A stretch of DNA of 64,000 nt from Halicephalobus mephisto. Lineage: Eukaryota; Nematoda; Chromadorea; Rhabditida; Panagrolaimidae. The notes beneath the pieces were generated by a model. It was not told the DNA's origin. It worked only from the letters and a program-made list of their open reading frames with translations, and did not search any database. The stretch's first letter is position 1, and the number at the start of each line of letters is the position of its first letter. Below, one piece after another: positions 46,001 through 58,540 of the stretch. A program made the position numbers and the translations under genes. The stretch covers positions 62,001-126,000 of the forward strand of contig SWDT01000017.1 in NCBI GenBank assembly GCA_009193035.1, written 5' to 3'.

Positions 46001-47231
46001 ATGGTAAATGCCAACAGTGGGTGGTTGTTTACTGCTGAACAACTGAAAAGCACCCCTTCGATCAAGGATGGCATGGCAATCAAGCAAGAAGACGAAAAAC
46101 GGAGGGAAGGATGCCAGATTATATGGCAAGTCGGAAGCAAATTGAAATTGTAAGTTTATTTCCAAACTTGAATATATAGTAATTTTACTTTGCCGATCAT
46201 TTCAGACAAGAAAATCCGACTCTATCTTCAGCATGTACATTTTTCCACAGATTTTACATGATTCACAGCTTCAAATCCCAGCCTTTAGAAGTTTGTTAAT
46301 TTTCACTTTTTACTTTACATATGAAATTCCAGATTGCTGCTCTTGGATGTCTTTTCCTTGCTGGCAAAGTCGAAGAAACTCCAAAAAAATGCAAAGATAT
46401 CGTGGCCGTGGCTAGAGAATTCGACGAAGTCAAATTCGGGTCCAGGACTCTTTTGGTACGGTTTTTATTTTCTACAATTGTACATGCAATTACAGCGACT
46501 AGTTGTTGACGGATATGTTAGGAGCAGTTGTAGTTTTTAAGACAGTAATTCTGTAAACGAAAATTAATCCTAATGGGTAGGGAGAGGATTATGTATCTCA
46601 TATATCCTGATTTAGAAGTTCCTTGATCCATTTAAGGAGGATATAGTTCCAAATTGTTAATTACGAAATAATCAAGGAAAATCAGAGTTTTGGGCTAGTT
46701 TAATTCCGAAAAACTTCTAGAAATCCATTTTGAGATAGTTTCGCTGGAGATTCATATATGGTTTTTATGATTGTGGTTATTTTTCAGAATGAAGTCTTTA
46801 TGTTCGAGCGGACACTTCTGGTGACCTTAGGATTTGATTTGTACCTTGAAAATCCATATAGTTCGTTACTAACTTATGCTAAAGTTTTCAAAATCGAGAA
46901 AGAAATAATGCGGGACATTGTTCAATTTGCCTGGACTTTTCTAAACGATTGTGCTGGAACTACGCTGTGTCTACAATATGAACCTGAGGTAAGTCCAATT
47001 TTGGAAGCGTAATATCTAGTGTTTCTGCAGATTATCGCCATATCAATTCTGGAGTTATCCATAAAATTCCACCATATCGAAATGGACAAAGTTGACTGGC
47101 ACGGAAAGGAACCTGGTGTGAAGTGGCATGAACAGTTTATAGAAGGCCTCACCCAGGAGATAATTGAAGACGTATGTCATATCGCTCTGGATTACTATGA
47201 AGGAAACGCTAAAATCGCCGCTCAAAGTTGA
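46001..47231 (+). CDS. ccnk-1: Cyclin K
   Basis: Five exons: 46001-46149, 46206-46290, 46333-46455, 46788-46988, 47031-47231; 252 residues. The ATG is two bases after an acceptor (TGTTTTAG|GT), suggesting trans-splicing. The double cyclin fold shows the cyclin K hallmarks: [55 protein letters not shown], then the second fold with [23 protein letters not shown] and [11 protein letters not shown]. Family role: it partners CDK12 (and CDK13), which phosphorylates the RNA polymerase II tail for elongation; in C. elegans CCNK-1/CDK-12 is needed for germline and SL2 gene expression. There is no long C-terminal proline-rich tail, as in the worm protein. The symbol is given by family recognition only. 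Confidence 0.92.
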
Positions 47232-47415
47232 TATTTATATGTGTATTATATTTCATAAATCCGAATGAAGTTTGCCAAACATTTTTATTTTTTCAAACAT
47301 CAATTTTGATGAATCTCGACTTTAGACACGTTAAATCTATTTCCCGCAGACGATACTAATTTAGGTTTTCAAGTTATTGCGAAACTAAAGTGATCAGGAC
47401 GGATTTCTTTGAAAA

Positions 47416-50400
47416 TTACTCATCGCCAAATTTCTCGCTCAGAATCCCCATAGGTCCGACACGAGTAGCGGAGATTTTCTCGCCATCTTCTTCTGTGGAG
47501 TTTTTTCTGTAGGCACTTTTGATAAGTTGCTTCTGAAGCATGACGAGACTCGATTGATGATTATACATTAGGAATTCTTTGAGAGATAAAAGACCATCGC
47601 CGGTGGAATCCACCGAGGATCTTTCCGAGAAATCAAATCCAGGAAATCCTGAAAGTATTGAAATTAATATTATAGAAAAACCGAAATTACGTTACAAAAC
47701 ATTGAAATTAGTACTAGGTTGCAAAAAAGCAAAATTGGATTGTAAAAACATTGAAAATTATATAAAATCCTTTGAATTAATGGGAATTTTAGGATTGTGC
47801 AGAAAACGTAGAAAAATAGCGAGAGCAAAGACAGAGCGAGTCGGTTTCGGCAGAATTGCCAAATTTATCACTTTTCACTTCCCCATGTAGCTCGCTCGTC
47901 TGCGCGCGAATTCGAAAATTAATTTTTTATAAAAATAAAAAATATTTTTAAAGAATTGTCTCGAATTTTTAAACTTTAAGTAAAAAATCGACTTGAATGG
48001 TAATTGGTCATTTTTGTCGTTTTTTACTTTTTTGCAGAAATTAAAAAATTACATTATTTCGAAATTACAATATTTATATTTAAAAAAAATTTTACCTGGA
48101 GGTGGCCTGAGGCCGAGACCCATGTACCGGGTCCTCTTCCGTCTTCCGCAACACCCGACCGGGTTCTCCAGTTTTATATCCATTTTCTTAATCCACCAGT
48201 TGACCATTTGTTTGACGACGATGGATGAGATGTTGAAAAGACAATAAACTAGACAAGCTCCACTACTGAGCAATATAAAATTCAAAATTCGATAAATTTC
48301 AGTGTCGATGGTGTTTGAACGTCCCGTGTTTGCCACGTAGTCCCCGAATCCGATCGTAGCAAAACTGAAATTAAATAATTTTCAATCTTACGAAATTACA
48401 TATTCAATAATAACAATATCATTGAAACTTAAAAAAATTGTTTAGAAGTAAATTTTTAAACAATAAATATATAATCCGACTTGTCCGAATATTGCGAGCA
48501 AAGTGCGGATTTTACTTTGATTTCGAAATTTCTATAAATGTAAAAGTGGATATATTAACCGAGCTGCCCGGATATTGCTTGCAAAGTGCGGGTTTTACTT
48601 TGATTATGACATCTACCGAGCTGCCCGAATGTTGCTTGCAAAGTGCGGGTTTTACTTTGATTTCGAAATTTCTATAAATATAAAAGTGGAAATATTAACC
48701 GAGCTGCCCGAATATTGCTTGCAAGGTGCGAATTTTCCTTTGATTATGACATCTACCGAGCTGCCCGGATATTGCTTGCAAGGTGCGAATTTTACTTTGA
48801 TTTCGAAATTTCTATAGATACTAACAAAAGTGCTGACCGAGCTGCCCGAATGTTGCGAGCAAAGTGCGAATTCCATTGTAATTTCGATGTTGATTGCTTT
48901 GTAAATTTCGAAATAGAACTTTAAATTAGATTCTGGGAGATTCTAGAAGATTTCAGAAGTTTTCTATGAAATTAAAAAGTTCCAGAATCTTTCATTTGGA
49001 TTCTGAATAATTCTAAGATTTTGGGATTTTTGAGGATAGCGACCAGAGCTGTCGATTTTCGAACGGATTTTGGATTAATTTGGATTCGAAAATCGAAAAG
49101 TTCAAAGTCGAACTAGTTCGAGTTTGGATTAATCTGAAATCCGTTCGAAAATTTCAGAAACTCGACAGTACTGTGTATTATCGAATTTGGATTTTTCAAT
49201 TTAGAACTCGATTTATGAATCATGTTTGAATTTAAAAATCTAGTTAATTTTCAATTATTAATTTATATGAAACTGATTTTTGAAATAGAAAAGATTGTAG
49301 ATATTTCTTAACACGAAAAATTAGAATTTCGACCTCGAATTTTGAGTTTTGATTTTGATAATAAGGAACAGAGTACTGTATATTATCAAAGTTGGAACTC
49401 AGAGTTCAAGGTCGAAATTTGGATTTTTCAATTTAGATTTCGACTTATGAATCATGTTTAAATTTAAAAATCTACCTATTTTCCAACTATTAATTTAGAA
49501 TAGATTTTTGAAATAGAAAAAATTGCAGATGTTTCTTAACACGAAAAATTAGAATTTCGACCTTGATTCCTGAGTTTTGATTTTAATAGTAAGCAGCTCT
49601 GATAGTGACTAAGTGAAAACCGTGATGTGACATTTCCGTCTTGAGCATTTACGTTCCAATTTTCGCAACTTTAATTTAAAAATTAAAAACAAAAAATAAT
49701 TTTAAATAACTTTATATCTGTTATATAGTGTTTTAAAAGTCATTTTAGATAAGTTTTGATGTGAAATTTCATATATTTTCAAAATCTAGAGTTAGTCTTT
49801 AGAATCTTGAATTTTGAAAGTTGATTTTTGGTTCTGATTCTAGATTTAGAATTTGTAGTTTTTTTACTGTGTTTAAGTGCTTTTTTATTTAATTTTAAGG
49901 ATATTTAGAAAATTCTGGAATAAAAATTAATTTTCAGAATCTTGAATTCTGAAAGTTGATTTTTGATTCTGATTCTAGATTTAGAATCTGTAGTTTTTTT
50001 ATTGTATTTAAGTGCTTTTTTTTTATTTAATTTTAAGGATATTTAGAAAATTCTGGAATAAAAATTAATTTTTAGAATCCTGAATTCTGAAGGTTAATTT
50101 TTGGTTCTAATTCTAGATTTAGAATCTGTGGTTTTTTTATTGTATTTAAGTGCTTTTTTTATTTAATTTTAAAAATATTTAGAAAATTTCGGAATAAAAA
50201 TTAATTTTCAGAATTCTGAAGGTTGATTTTTGGTTCTGATTCTAGATTTAGAATATGTGGTTTTTTTACTGTATTTAAGTACTTTTTTGTTTAATTTTAA
50301 AGATATTTAGAAAATTTCGGAATAAAAATTAATTTTCAGAATTCTGACTTCTGAAGGTTGATTTTTGGTTCTGATTCTAGATTTAGAATCTGTGGTTTTT

Positions 50401-53400
50401 TTACTGTATTTAAGTACTTTTTTCAGTTATAATTGCGAAATTGGAATGTAAAAGCTCGGGACAGGGACGTCACGTAACTGTGGGGACTTGCCTGGTGAAG
50501 CAGAAGTACAAGGCGTCCAGATAAGGCCATTGTTCTGCGTAGGAGTAAATCCCAGCGGCAGACGTCAGGGTGACCATGCAGATGGTGAAAATGCACCCAA
50601 AGACCTTGTACACCGAGGGTCTCCAATGATCGATTTTTCCGTCAACACTACTGGCAGAATCGGCGTAATCTTGATCGTTGATTATCAAAGTTATCTTGTT
50701 TCCGACTTCTCCGTTTTCAGCTTGAGCCGCTGCTTGGCGTCTTCTGATTTTTGTCTCGTGCCAGTACCTGAGGAAATACGTCATCGCCGTGATTAACCTC
50801 TCTAAGAAGAGATTAAAGAACAAAACACAGCAAGTACATCCCAAGATCCCATAGACCACAGTCGCGAATTTTCCCACAGGGGTTCGGGGGGTCGACATCC
50901 CGAAACCTAAAAAAGTAAAAATAAAAAATATTAAAAAAATCTAAAAAATAAAAATAAAATATTAAAAAATCTAAAAAGTAAAAATAAAAAAATATTAAAA
51001 AAATCTAAAAAAATAAAAATAAAATATTAAAAATATTAAAAAAATAAAAAAATAAAAAGTATTGAAAAAATTGAAATTAAAAATAATTATTTTTAAAATG
51101 TCTCGAGACGAATTTTCAGAACTCTCGAAAAGAAAAAAAAAGAGAGTCAATTTCGATAGAACTGCCAGTTTTGTTTTTTTCCTACTTTTTCGCGGGAATT
51201 CAAAAATTAAATTTTTATAAAAATTAAAAATAATTATTTTTAAAGAAATGTCTCAAAACGAATTTTCAGAATTCTCGAAAAGAAAAAAAAACGAGAGTCA
51301 ATTTCGACAGAACAGCCAGTTTTGTTTTTTTTTCTACTTTTTCGCGGGAATTCAAAAATTAAAAATAATTATTTTTAAATAATTGTCTCGAGACGAATTT
51401 TCAGAACTCTCGAAAAGAAAAAACGAGAGTCAATTTCGACAGAACTGCCAGTTTTGTTTTTTTTCTACTTTTTCGCGGGAATTCAAAAATTTAAAAAATT
51501 ACACATAATTTTTTTAATTACAGTAATTTTTACATTTAAATTATCGAAATTTTTACCTATAGTTGAGACGACTGTTCCGGAAAAGAAAAAAGCCCCCAGT
51601 AAATCAAATCTGTCTGTTCTGGACAAGTACCCGGCTAAAGACAGATTTTTGTGAAGAGCCAAGAGCTCCTGGAGCTGCTCACAGAGGGTCTCGTTGACGC
51701 AGAGCCTGCTCCTCAGGACGTCCAATCGATGATAATACTAAATTTAATATTAAAAATAAAAAACCAAAGATGTTTAAAATTTTTTAAAACAAATTTTTGA
51801 ATTTTTCAGAATTTATAAAATTCTTAAAGATTTTAGAATAGTTTAATTTCAGAAGATTTTGAATTTCGAAAACCTCTGAAATCTTATAATTTGGTTTTAG
51901 AGGATTCTGGAACTTATTAATAAGATTCTGAACAATTCTGGAGTCTTCTAATATGATTCTAACAAGATTCAGAAGTCTTCTAACAAGATCCAGAAACCTT
52001 TTAAAATCTTCTAACAGGATTCAGAAGTCTTTTAACAAGATCCAGAAACTTTTTAAAATCTTCTAATAGGATTCAGAAGTCTTCTAACAAAATTCAAAAA
52101 CTTTTTAAAATCTTCCAATAGGATTCAGAAGCTTTTTAAAATCTTCTAACAGGATTCAGAAGCCTTCTAACAAAATTCAAAAACTTTTTAAAAGCTTCTA
52201 ATAGGATTCAGAAGCTTTTTAAAATCTTCTAACAGAATTCAGAAACCTTTTAAAATCCTCTAACGAGATTTCAAGGATTTCTAGAACCTTCTAATTAAAT
52301 TTCAAAGGATGTTAGAATCCGCTAACAAGATTCTGAAAACTTCTAAAATTCGTGAATAAGATTCTGAAAATCTCTAGATCTTTCTATTCAGATTCCGAAG
52401 ACTTCTACAACCTTCTACAGAAATCTAACCAAAAAACCAACTTGTTCTCTTTCAGCTAGTTCATTGTCTCTTTCGAGATAATTAAAAAGGAAAGCTCCGA
52501 AGGTCAAATAAACGAGAATCATTATTCCGACCAGAAGAAACCTAGCATTTTCTTCGTGGAGGTGGATTCGAGCAAAGCAACCAACCTAAAATTAAATTTG
52601 ATTAAAATTGCTATTTTTACTTTATCTGAAATGTTAAAAAAATTATAGTCAAAGTGACCTTTTGAAGTAGTTTATAAAATATTCTGTAATTTTAAAGTGA
52701 ATTCCCAGAATTTGTTTATTTTCGTTTAATATGCTTCTACAGTAAGAGAACTACATAAAAAAGTGGGATTTCATATATGAAAAGTGAAAATTGAGAAAAA
52801 TTTCTACCTAAAATTGAATTTCGATGATGTATTTTCGAAGTAATTGTTTTTATTTAAGTTTTAATAATTTGATAATTAAGTCTTATTTTATGCTTCTACA
52901 GTAAGAGAACTACATAAAAAAATGGAATTTCATATATGAAAAATTAAAATTAAGAAAATTTTTACCTAAAATTGAATTTCAACGATATTCTACTTTAAAA
53001 AATCCCTTTTTTGCTTAAATTCCATAGATGTTTATAGTTTTGTTTCACGTTTAAGTCTGTTGCAAACTAATTACAGTCGTTTAATCAATTTTTTTAGAGA
53101 TAAGTGATCTCAAACAAAAAATTGAAATTTGCGGATTATCTGACTTTAAAAAAGCAGTTGGTAAAGTTAAATTACATGTGCTAAATGCAGTTTTAAAGAG
53201 CTTCGATTTGACATATAAAATGTTTAAAAAATTAAATCTTTTTTAATTAAAAATTTTTAATTTTCTGACATTAAAATTTGTTACGAAAGAACTTTGCCAA
53301 AGCGCAAGCAACTCAAGGAACGCGGTCCCGAAGCGAAAATCCCTGCAAATTAATGAGTTGCGTTACTGTAGCCAAAAATAGCTGTGCGTTAGTTGCGTTA

Positions 53401-54363
53401 CGACTATAATACGATTATTTTCGTAGTTGTTTTTTAAGAGTTTCCCGCGTTTTTGATATATGAAATGTTTCTAATATCTCTTCATCTTTCACGCGGTCCC
53501 AAAATGAAGAACTTTTATATATTAATCAACTGTACACTATAGCTGAAGGATAGTTGTGTTAGTTTCCATCTTATTTTTAATTTCCCTGTGTTCTTGATAT
53601 GAAATATTTCTAATATCTCTCCATATTTCACGCGGTCTCAAGGAAAACTTTTGTATATCAATCAACTGCACTACTATAGCCAAAAATTGTTTGCACTAGT
53701 TGTGTTAGTTTCCATCTTATTTTTAATTTCCCCGTGTTCTTGCTATATGAAATATTTCTAATATCTCTCCATATTTCACGCGGTCTTAAAGAAAAAAACC
53801 CCTGCGTCAATTAACTGCTACTGTAACAGAAACAGCTGCATCGGTTGTGCTAAACTTCAAAGATCATTCACATTATATTACCGCTATTGTTGCTTGTTAA
53901 AAGATAGTCATTTTTTCCAACTATATGAACAAGGTCCTGAAATTCCGACTTACCTTTGCTCTGGATATACTCGGCAGTGTGTTGGCTCTTAGCAGATCTC
54001 GTTGATGGATTCCTCGAGCAAACTGGATTTTGTGCATGTTTATCCATGGACGAGAGATTTTTCTAGAAGGTTGAGAAGCAGAGAACCTCTTCTGGTTCTT
54101 CGGTTTCAGTAAACTCGATTCAGATTCCTGTTTTGCGGATTGTCTTCTGAAAGCCCTCTTAGATGGGACTCTAGAAAACTCAAAATCACTGTCTTCCCCT
54201 TCTGTAGTCGTCTTTAGAATGGTTATGCTTGAAGAAGCCACTGGAGAAATCTCCGGAGCCGCCAGTGTTTGAAAGGAGCTCAAAACAATGATTTTTGTTT
54301 TGAGCGATTCCACGAAGAATTCAACAACTCTCACGCCATAGAAGTGCTCTAGATGTTGGAGTT
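47416..54363 (-). CDS. Two-pore-domain (K2P) potassium channel, THIK (KCNK12/13)-like; 5' end not located
   Basis: Six exons on the minus strand: 53954-54363, 52442-52585, 51557-51737, 50492-50906, 48096-48364, 47416-47648; at least 549 residues, lacking the start codon (54363 is an acceptor). Cytoplasmic Ser/Arg-rich N-terminus; TM1 (FLLVGIMILVYLTFGAFLF); extracellular cap with NETLCEQLQEL; pore 1 TVVSTIGFG (split by an intron inside the filter); then FFNLFLERLITAMTYFLR, the THIK hallmark; pore 2 SFATIGFGDYV, also split by an intron; TM4 SSGACLVYCLFNISSIV. It conducts background K+ current at the plasma membrane. The exon D donor is GC (CACCAG|GCAAGT), and this is the only choice that restores SFATIGFGD. 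The C-terminus has an EF-hand-like loop (DSTGDGLLSLKE), unusual in this family. Confidence 0.88.
48440..48880. repeat. GC-richer tandem repeat in a channel-gene intron
   Basis: Units of about 75-85 bp with CCGAGCTGCCCGAATATTGC, TTGCAAAGTGCGGGTTTTAC and TTTGATTTCGAAATTTCTAT; about six copies. It is related, in inverted orientation, to 57930-59320. Confidence 0.85.
49060..49600. repeat. Dispersed repeat, about 225 bp x 2, also at 60050-60480
   Basis: The block ATTATCAAAGTTGGAACTCA, AGGTCGAAATTTGGATTTTT, CAGATGTTTCTTAACACGAA occurs twice here and twice at 60050-60480. Confidence 0.8.
49790..50425. repeat. About 140-bp tandem repeat x 4-5
   Basis: The unit includes GGTTCTGATTCTAGATTTAG, TTTTTTTACTGTATTTAAGT and AATTCTGGAATAAAAATTAA. 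The copies are highly similar, so expansion is recent. It lies in the intron of the K2P gene that separates the two halves of pore 2. Confidence 0.9.
50920..51490. repeat. AT run plus about 130-bp tandem repeat x 3
   Basis: 51110-51490: the unit includes TGTCTCGAGACGAATTTTCA, GAGAGTCAATTTCGACAGAA and CTACTTTTTCGCGGGAATTC. A fourth diverged copy is at about 54400-54510 and a fifth trace at about 47825-47960. Confidence 0.85.
51930..52400. repeat. About 50-bp minisatellite in a channel-gene intron
   Basis: Repeats of ATTCAGAAGTCTTCTAACAA and CTTTTTAAAATCTTCTAATA. Confidence 0.8.
52730..53000. repeat. Two direct copies in a channel-gene intron
   Basis: GCTTCTACAGTAAGAGAACT through ACCTAAAATTGAATTTC occurs at 52731-52825 and about 52891-52984. 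Confidence 0.8.
53290..53870. repeat. About 150-190-bp tandem repeat x 3-4 in a channel-gene intron
   Basis: The unit includes TCACGCGGTCCCAAAATGAA, ATCAACTGTACACTATAGC, TAGTTTCCATCTTATTTTTA and AAATATTTCTAATATCTCTC. Confidence 0.85.
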
Positions 54364-55110
54364 CTGAAAGTTCATGTGAAAATCACGAAAATAAAAAATT
54401 ACAAAGTTGTCTCGACGCGAATTTTAGAGTTTTGAAAGAAAGAATAACGAATCAATTTTAGTAAGGTTGCCAGGTTTATTTTTTTACTTTTTTCGCGGGA
54501 ATTCGAAAAATAATTTTGTAAAAATTTAAAGTTTTGGAATTTTAGAAAATTATAAAAAAATAAATCATTAACACAAAGTAGTTTTTTCTGTTTTAAAATG
54601 ATCTCTGTGCGGGAATTTAAAATTTTAAAAAGTATCGTGTTTGACTACAATATTCGTCTATGAGAAAAGAACAATCTAAAAGAACATGGAAAATTGGAAA
54701 ATAACGTTCGATGAGAAAACCAAGGCCCCAAGTCCAGGTGTCAATAATTAAATAAATAATTTTATAGATTTTTGATTACATAAAAGCCAAAAAAGTGGAA
54801 AATTAAACGGAAAAAATATTTGAGATTTATAGAGATTAAAAATCGTAAAGTATTCGAAAACAATTTTTATTGTTCAATAACTAGTCATTTTAAATTTTCG
54901 AATATAAATTAATTATTTTTGGATGAAACTTAAAAATAAATAATTTCAAAACGAATTCTTAAAGTTTTTAATTTTTTTATTAATTTTAAAATTAGAAATT
55001 GAAAATAAGTACTTCTATGAAATGGTCCTGACGCGAACTTTCGGAATTTCCTAGAAGGTTTAATTGTAGATGATTCCAGAATCCAATGGAAGATTTTAGA
55101 ACCTGATACA
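54364..55110. other. Region 5' of the last visible channel exon; no exon found
   Basis: AT-rich. It holds the diverged repeat copy at about 54400-54510. The missing 5' exon(s) of the K2P gene should lie here or further right. Confidence 0.4.
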
Positions 55111-55119
55111 ATTTCACTG

Positions 55120-55480
55120 TAATCGCAAAAGTTGAAAATTAACTTTTCCACGAATTGATCCCGACACGAATTTCTAATTTTTAGAATCTTTAATTTTAGG
55201 TGATTCCGAAAGTTCCCATCGGATTCTGGGAGATTCTAGAAATTTTTGTAAAACTACTTTTAGATTAAAACTTAAAAATTGACTTTTTCACGAATTGGTC
55301 CCGAAACGAATTTCTAAATTTTTAGAATCCTTAATTTTAGGTGCTTCTAAAAGTTCCCATCGGATTCTGGGAGATTCTAGAAACTGATAAAATTCTACTT
55401 TTATCTTAAAACTAAAAATTAACTTTTTTCACGAATTGGTCCCGACACGAATTTCTAGAACTTTCTAAAAACTGACATAA
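55120..55480. repeat. Tandem array, about 125-150 bp x 3 (left arm of an inverted pair)
   Basis: The unit includes AACTTTTTCACGAATTGGTC, CCGACACGAATTTCTAATTT, TTAATTTTAGGTGATTCCGA and CATCGGATTCTGGGAGATTC. The reverse complement of this array is at 56720-57180. Confidence 0.9.
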
Positions 55481-55489
55481 TCCTAATTT

Positions 55490-56720
55490 TAAAGTAATTT
55501 TCTTTCCAATTTTAATTAAATTTTGGAAAATTTGAGTTTAAAAAATTACGAAATTTGAACATGATGGAAAATTAATATTCGTTTTCAATCAAGTCGTTTA
55601 AAATCCGAACACCCACTTTTTTAAATCTTCTTATTCGACAATTTCGAAGGTCTTGTGGCAAATTCGGCTTCGGAAGACTAGGGGATTAGTAAGGACTCCT
55701 TCTCGACCGATATGCCTCTAGGGCTAGTTAATCCTGGATGGTTCTTTCAGTAAAGGGTCCAGAGTTATCCTGAGGGAGTATATCTAATCTCAAAACCCAT
55801 CTAGCAAGTTTGGATTTTGCTACTTGACGAAATTAGAATTTTAAGAAGAGGATAACGAGATTTTTAATTCTTTGGAGTGATATCCAAAAACGAATTTGCA
55901 CGTCAAATGTTTACCAGACTTTGATCGTTTCAGAAAGTAAATTTTTTTTGAAAAATTAAAAAAAAAATAAAAATATTTGAAAATAAAAATTTTTTTGAAA
56001 AATTAAAAAAATAAAAACTTTTTTGAAAAATTAAAAAAAGTGAAATTTTCTTGAAAAACTAAAAAAAAATAAAAATTTTCTTGAAAAATTAAAAAAAGTG
56101 AAATTTTTTCTGACAAATTAAAAAAAATAAAAATTTTCTTGAAAAACTAAAAAAAATAAAAATTTTCTTGAAAAACTAAAAAAAATAAAAATTTTCTTGA
56201 AAAACTAAAAAAAATTAAAATATTTAAAATTGTTTTGAAAGATTTTCGAAAATTAAAATTTTTTTCAGTTTCGAAAATCAAAAAAATTAATTTTTACAAA
56301 ATTTCGAAATTTAAATTTTGTTTTTATTTTTTTTAATTTAAAAAAATTGTATTTTTATTTTTTGTAAAATTTAAATTTTGAAATTTTACAAAAAAATAAA
56401 TTTCAAAAAATATTTTTTAAATAAAATTCGAAAATTAAATATTTTAAAAATTTCGTAAAAACATAAATTTTAAATTTTTATAATATAATTAAAAATTCCC
56501 ATTTGCGTAATGCCGAAAACGAGGGGATTATTTACTTTTTCTCAGTTATATATTCCAGAGATTTGGCCGACTATTCTTGGTTGCTTTGGTCAAGAACAAA
56601 ATCTACGTCATCAGTGGACATGAGACTAAGGCAATTCACGCAACAATTTTAATCTTGAAACAAATATTATTTTTTAAATAAATAAAAAATCGAGAAATTT
56701 CCTGGAAATAGTTTTCAAAT
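55490..56720. repeat. Spacer of the inverted array pair
   Basis: 55600-55870 and 56500-56650 are less AT-rich and unexplained. Between them, 55930-56240 repeats AAAATTTTCTTGAAAAACTA plus AAAAAAAT. No gene is supported. Confidence 0.5.
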
Positions 56721-57180
56721 TTTTGAGAAATTCGTGTCGGGACCAATTCGTGGAAAAGTCAATTTTTAAGTTTTAAAATAAAAGTAGAATTTTATCAGTT
56801 TTTAGAATTTTCCGGAATCCGATGGGAACTTTTAGAAGCACCTAAAATTAAGGATTCTAAAAACTTAGAAATTCGTGTCGGGACCAATCGTGGAGAAGTC
56901 AATTTTTAAGTTTTAAGATAAAAGTAGTTTTACCAAAATTTCTAGAATCTTCCAGAATCCGATGGGAACTTTCGGAATCACCTAAAATTAAAGATTCTAA
57001 AAATTTAGAAATTCGTTTCGGGACCAATTCGTGGAGAAGTCAATTTTTAAGTTTTAAGATAAAAGTAGTTTTACCAAAATTTCTAGAATCCGATGGAAAC
57101 TTTCGGAATCACCTAAAATTAAAGATTCTAAAAATCTAGAAATTCGTTTCGGGACCAATTCATAATAAAAGTTAGTTTTT
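56720..57180. repeat. Tandem array, about 140 bp x 3-4 (right arm of an inverted pair)
   Basis: The unit reads GAAATTCGTGTCGGGACCAA, GTGGAGAAGTCAATTTTTAA and GAATCCGATGGGAACTTT, the reverse complement of the 55120-55480 unit. Confidence 0.9.
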
Positions 57181-57189
57181 AAATGTATT

Positions 57190-57930
57190 AAATTAAAATT
57201 CCAAAAAAGTTCCTAGAATCCACTGAAGCATTTTAAAATATTTTTGAATTTTCGAGAATCTTCCAGAATCCAATAAATAATTCTGGAATTTTTTAAGATT
57301 TTAAAATTTTGAAAAATTCTAATTTTTTTGAATTTTTGAAAAATTTCAATATTAATTTTTAATTTTTATAATAGTCTGATTTTTGACAAATCTAATTTTC
57401 GGGAAATGATTCAGAAAAAAGAAGATATGTTTGGATTTGAGATTTTGGAAGGTAATTTTGAGGAAAAATGCCAATCTGGGATTATTCTGTCCGAGACCTA
57501 ATTTCCGCTTGAGACACTAAGTAGGTTTCTTTTTTGTTGTCTTTAGTCCTAAATCAATTTTGGGTGGAAGTAAATAAAAATGAAATTGTTTATAAATATT
57601 TAAATTTCATTGATATTTAAAAAATCTAAATTTAAACAAAAATTTAAAAAAAAATAAAAAAATTTAATTTAAAAAAAAATTATAAAATTTAAAAATTTAA
57701 AAAAATAAAAAAATTTAATTTAAAAAAAAAAATAAAAAATTTTAATTTTAAAAAAGTAAAAATTTTTATTTAAAAAAATAAACTTTTAAATAAGAATAAA
57801 AAGTAAATTTTTAATTAAAAGTACAAAATTTTAAAGTTTCTCGGATGGAATTTGAATTGCTTAACGGAAATAATTGGATTTAAAAAATTATCAAGGCTCA
57901 AGTTTTAAAAGTAATCTTTGCAGAGATCTA
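57190..57930. repeat. AT-rich DNA, no gene
   Basis: 57610-57810 is a near-pure A/T array (TTTAAAAAAATAAAAAAATT). 57470-57560 is less AT-rich with no exon identified. Confidence 0.5.
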
Positions 57931-58540
57931 TGGAAATTGAAATGATATCGAAATAAAATATGCAACATGCTATAAGAACATCTAGGGAGATTTCGAAATA
58001 AAAATAAAATATGCATAGTGCATGCAACGTTCTGTATAAACATCTAGGGAGATTTTGAAATAAAAGTAAAATCCGCACATTGCATGCAACATTCTGTATA
58101 AACATCTAGGGAGATTCTGAAATAAAAGTAAAATCCGCACATTGCATGCAACATTCTGTATCAACATCTAGAAAGATTTTGAAATAAAAATAAAATATGC
58201 ATAGTGCATGCAATGTTTTGTATCAACATCTAGGGAGATTCTGAAATAAAAGTAAAATCCGCACATTGCATGCAACATTCTGTATAAACATCTAGAGAGA
58301 TTTTGAAATAAAAATAAAATATGCACTGTGCATGCAACATTCTGTATCAACATCTAGAAAGATTTTGAAATAAAAATAAAATATGCATAGTGCATGCAAC
58401 ATGCTATAAGAACATCTAGAGAGATTTCTAGATAAAATTAAAATCCGCACAGTGCGTGCAACGTTCGGTATCTATATTTATAGATTTCAAAATAAAAATA
58501 TGCATATTGTAAGTAACATTCTGAACCTATATCTAGAAAG
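57930..58540. repeat. About 62-bp tandem repeat with GCATGC cores
   Basis: About nine copies of ATTGCATGCAACATTCTGTA, TAAACATCTAGGGAGATT and CTGAAATAAAAGTAAAATCC. Alternate units carry GCACATTGCATGCAAC and GCATAGTGCATGCAAC, suggesting a two-unit higher-order period of about 124 bp. Confidence 0.92.

Noticed and set aside
48438..48924. Several overlapping repeat-containing open frames (both strands)
   Set aside because: Tandem repeat in a channel intron; no splice or family support.
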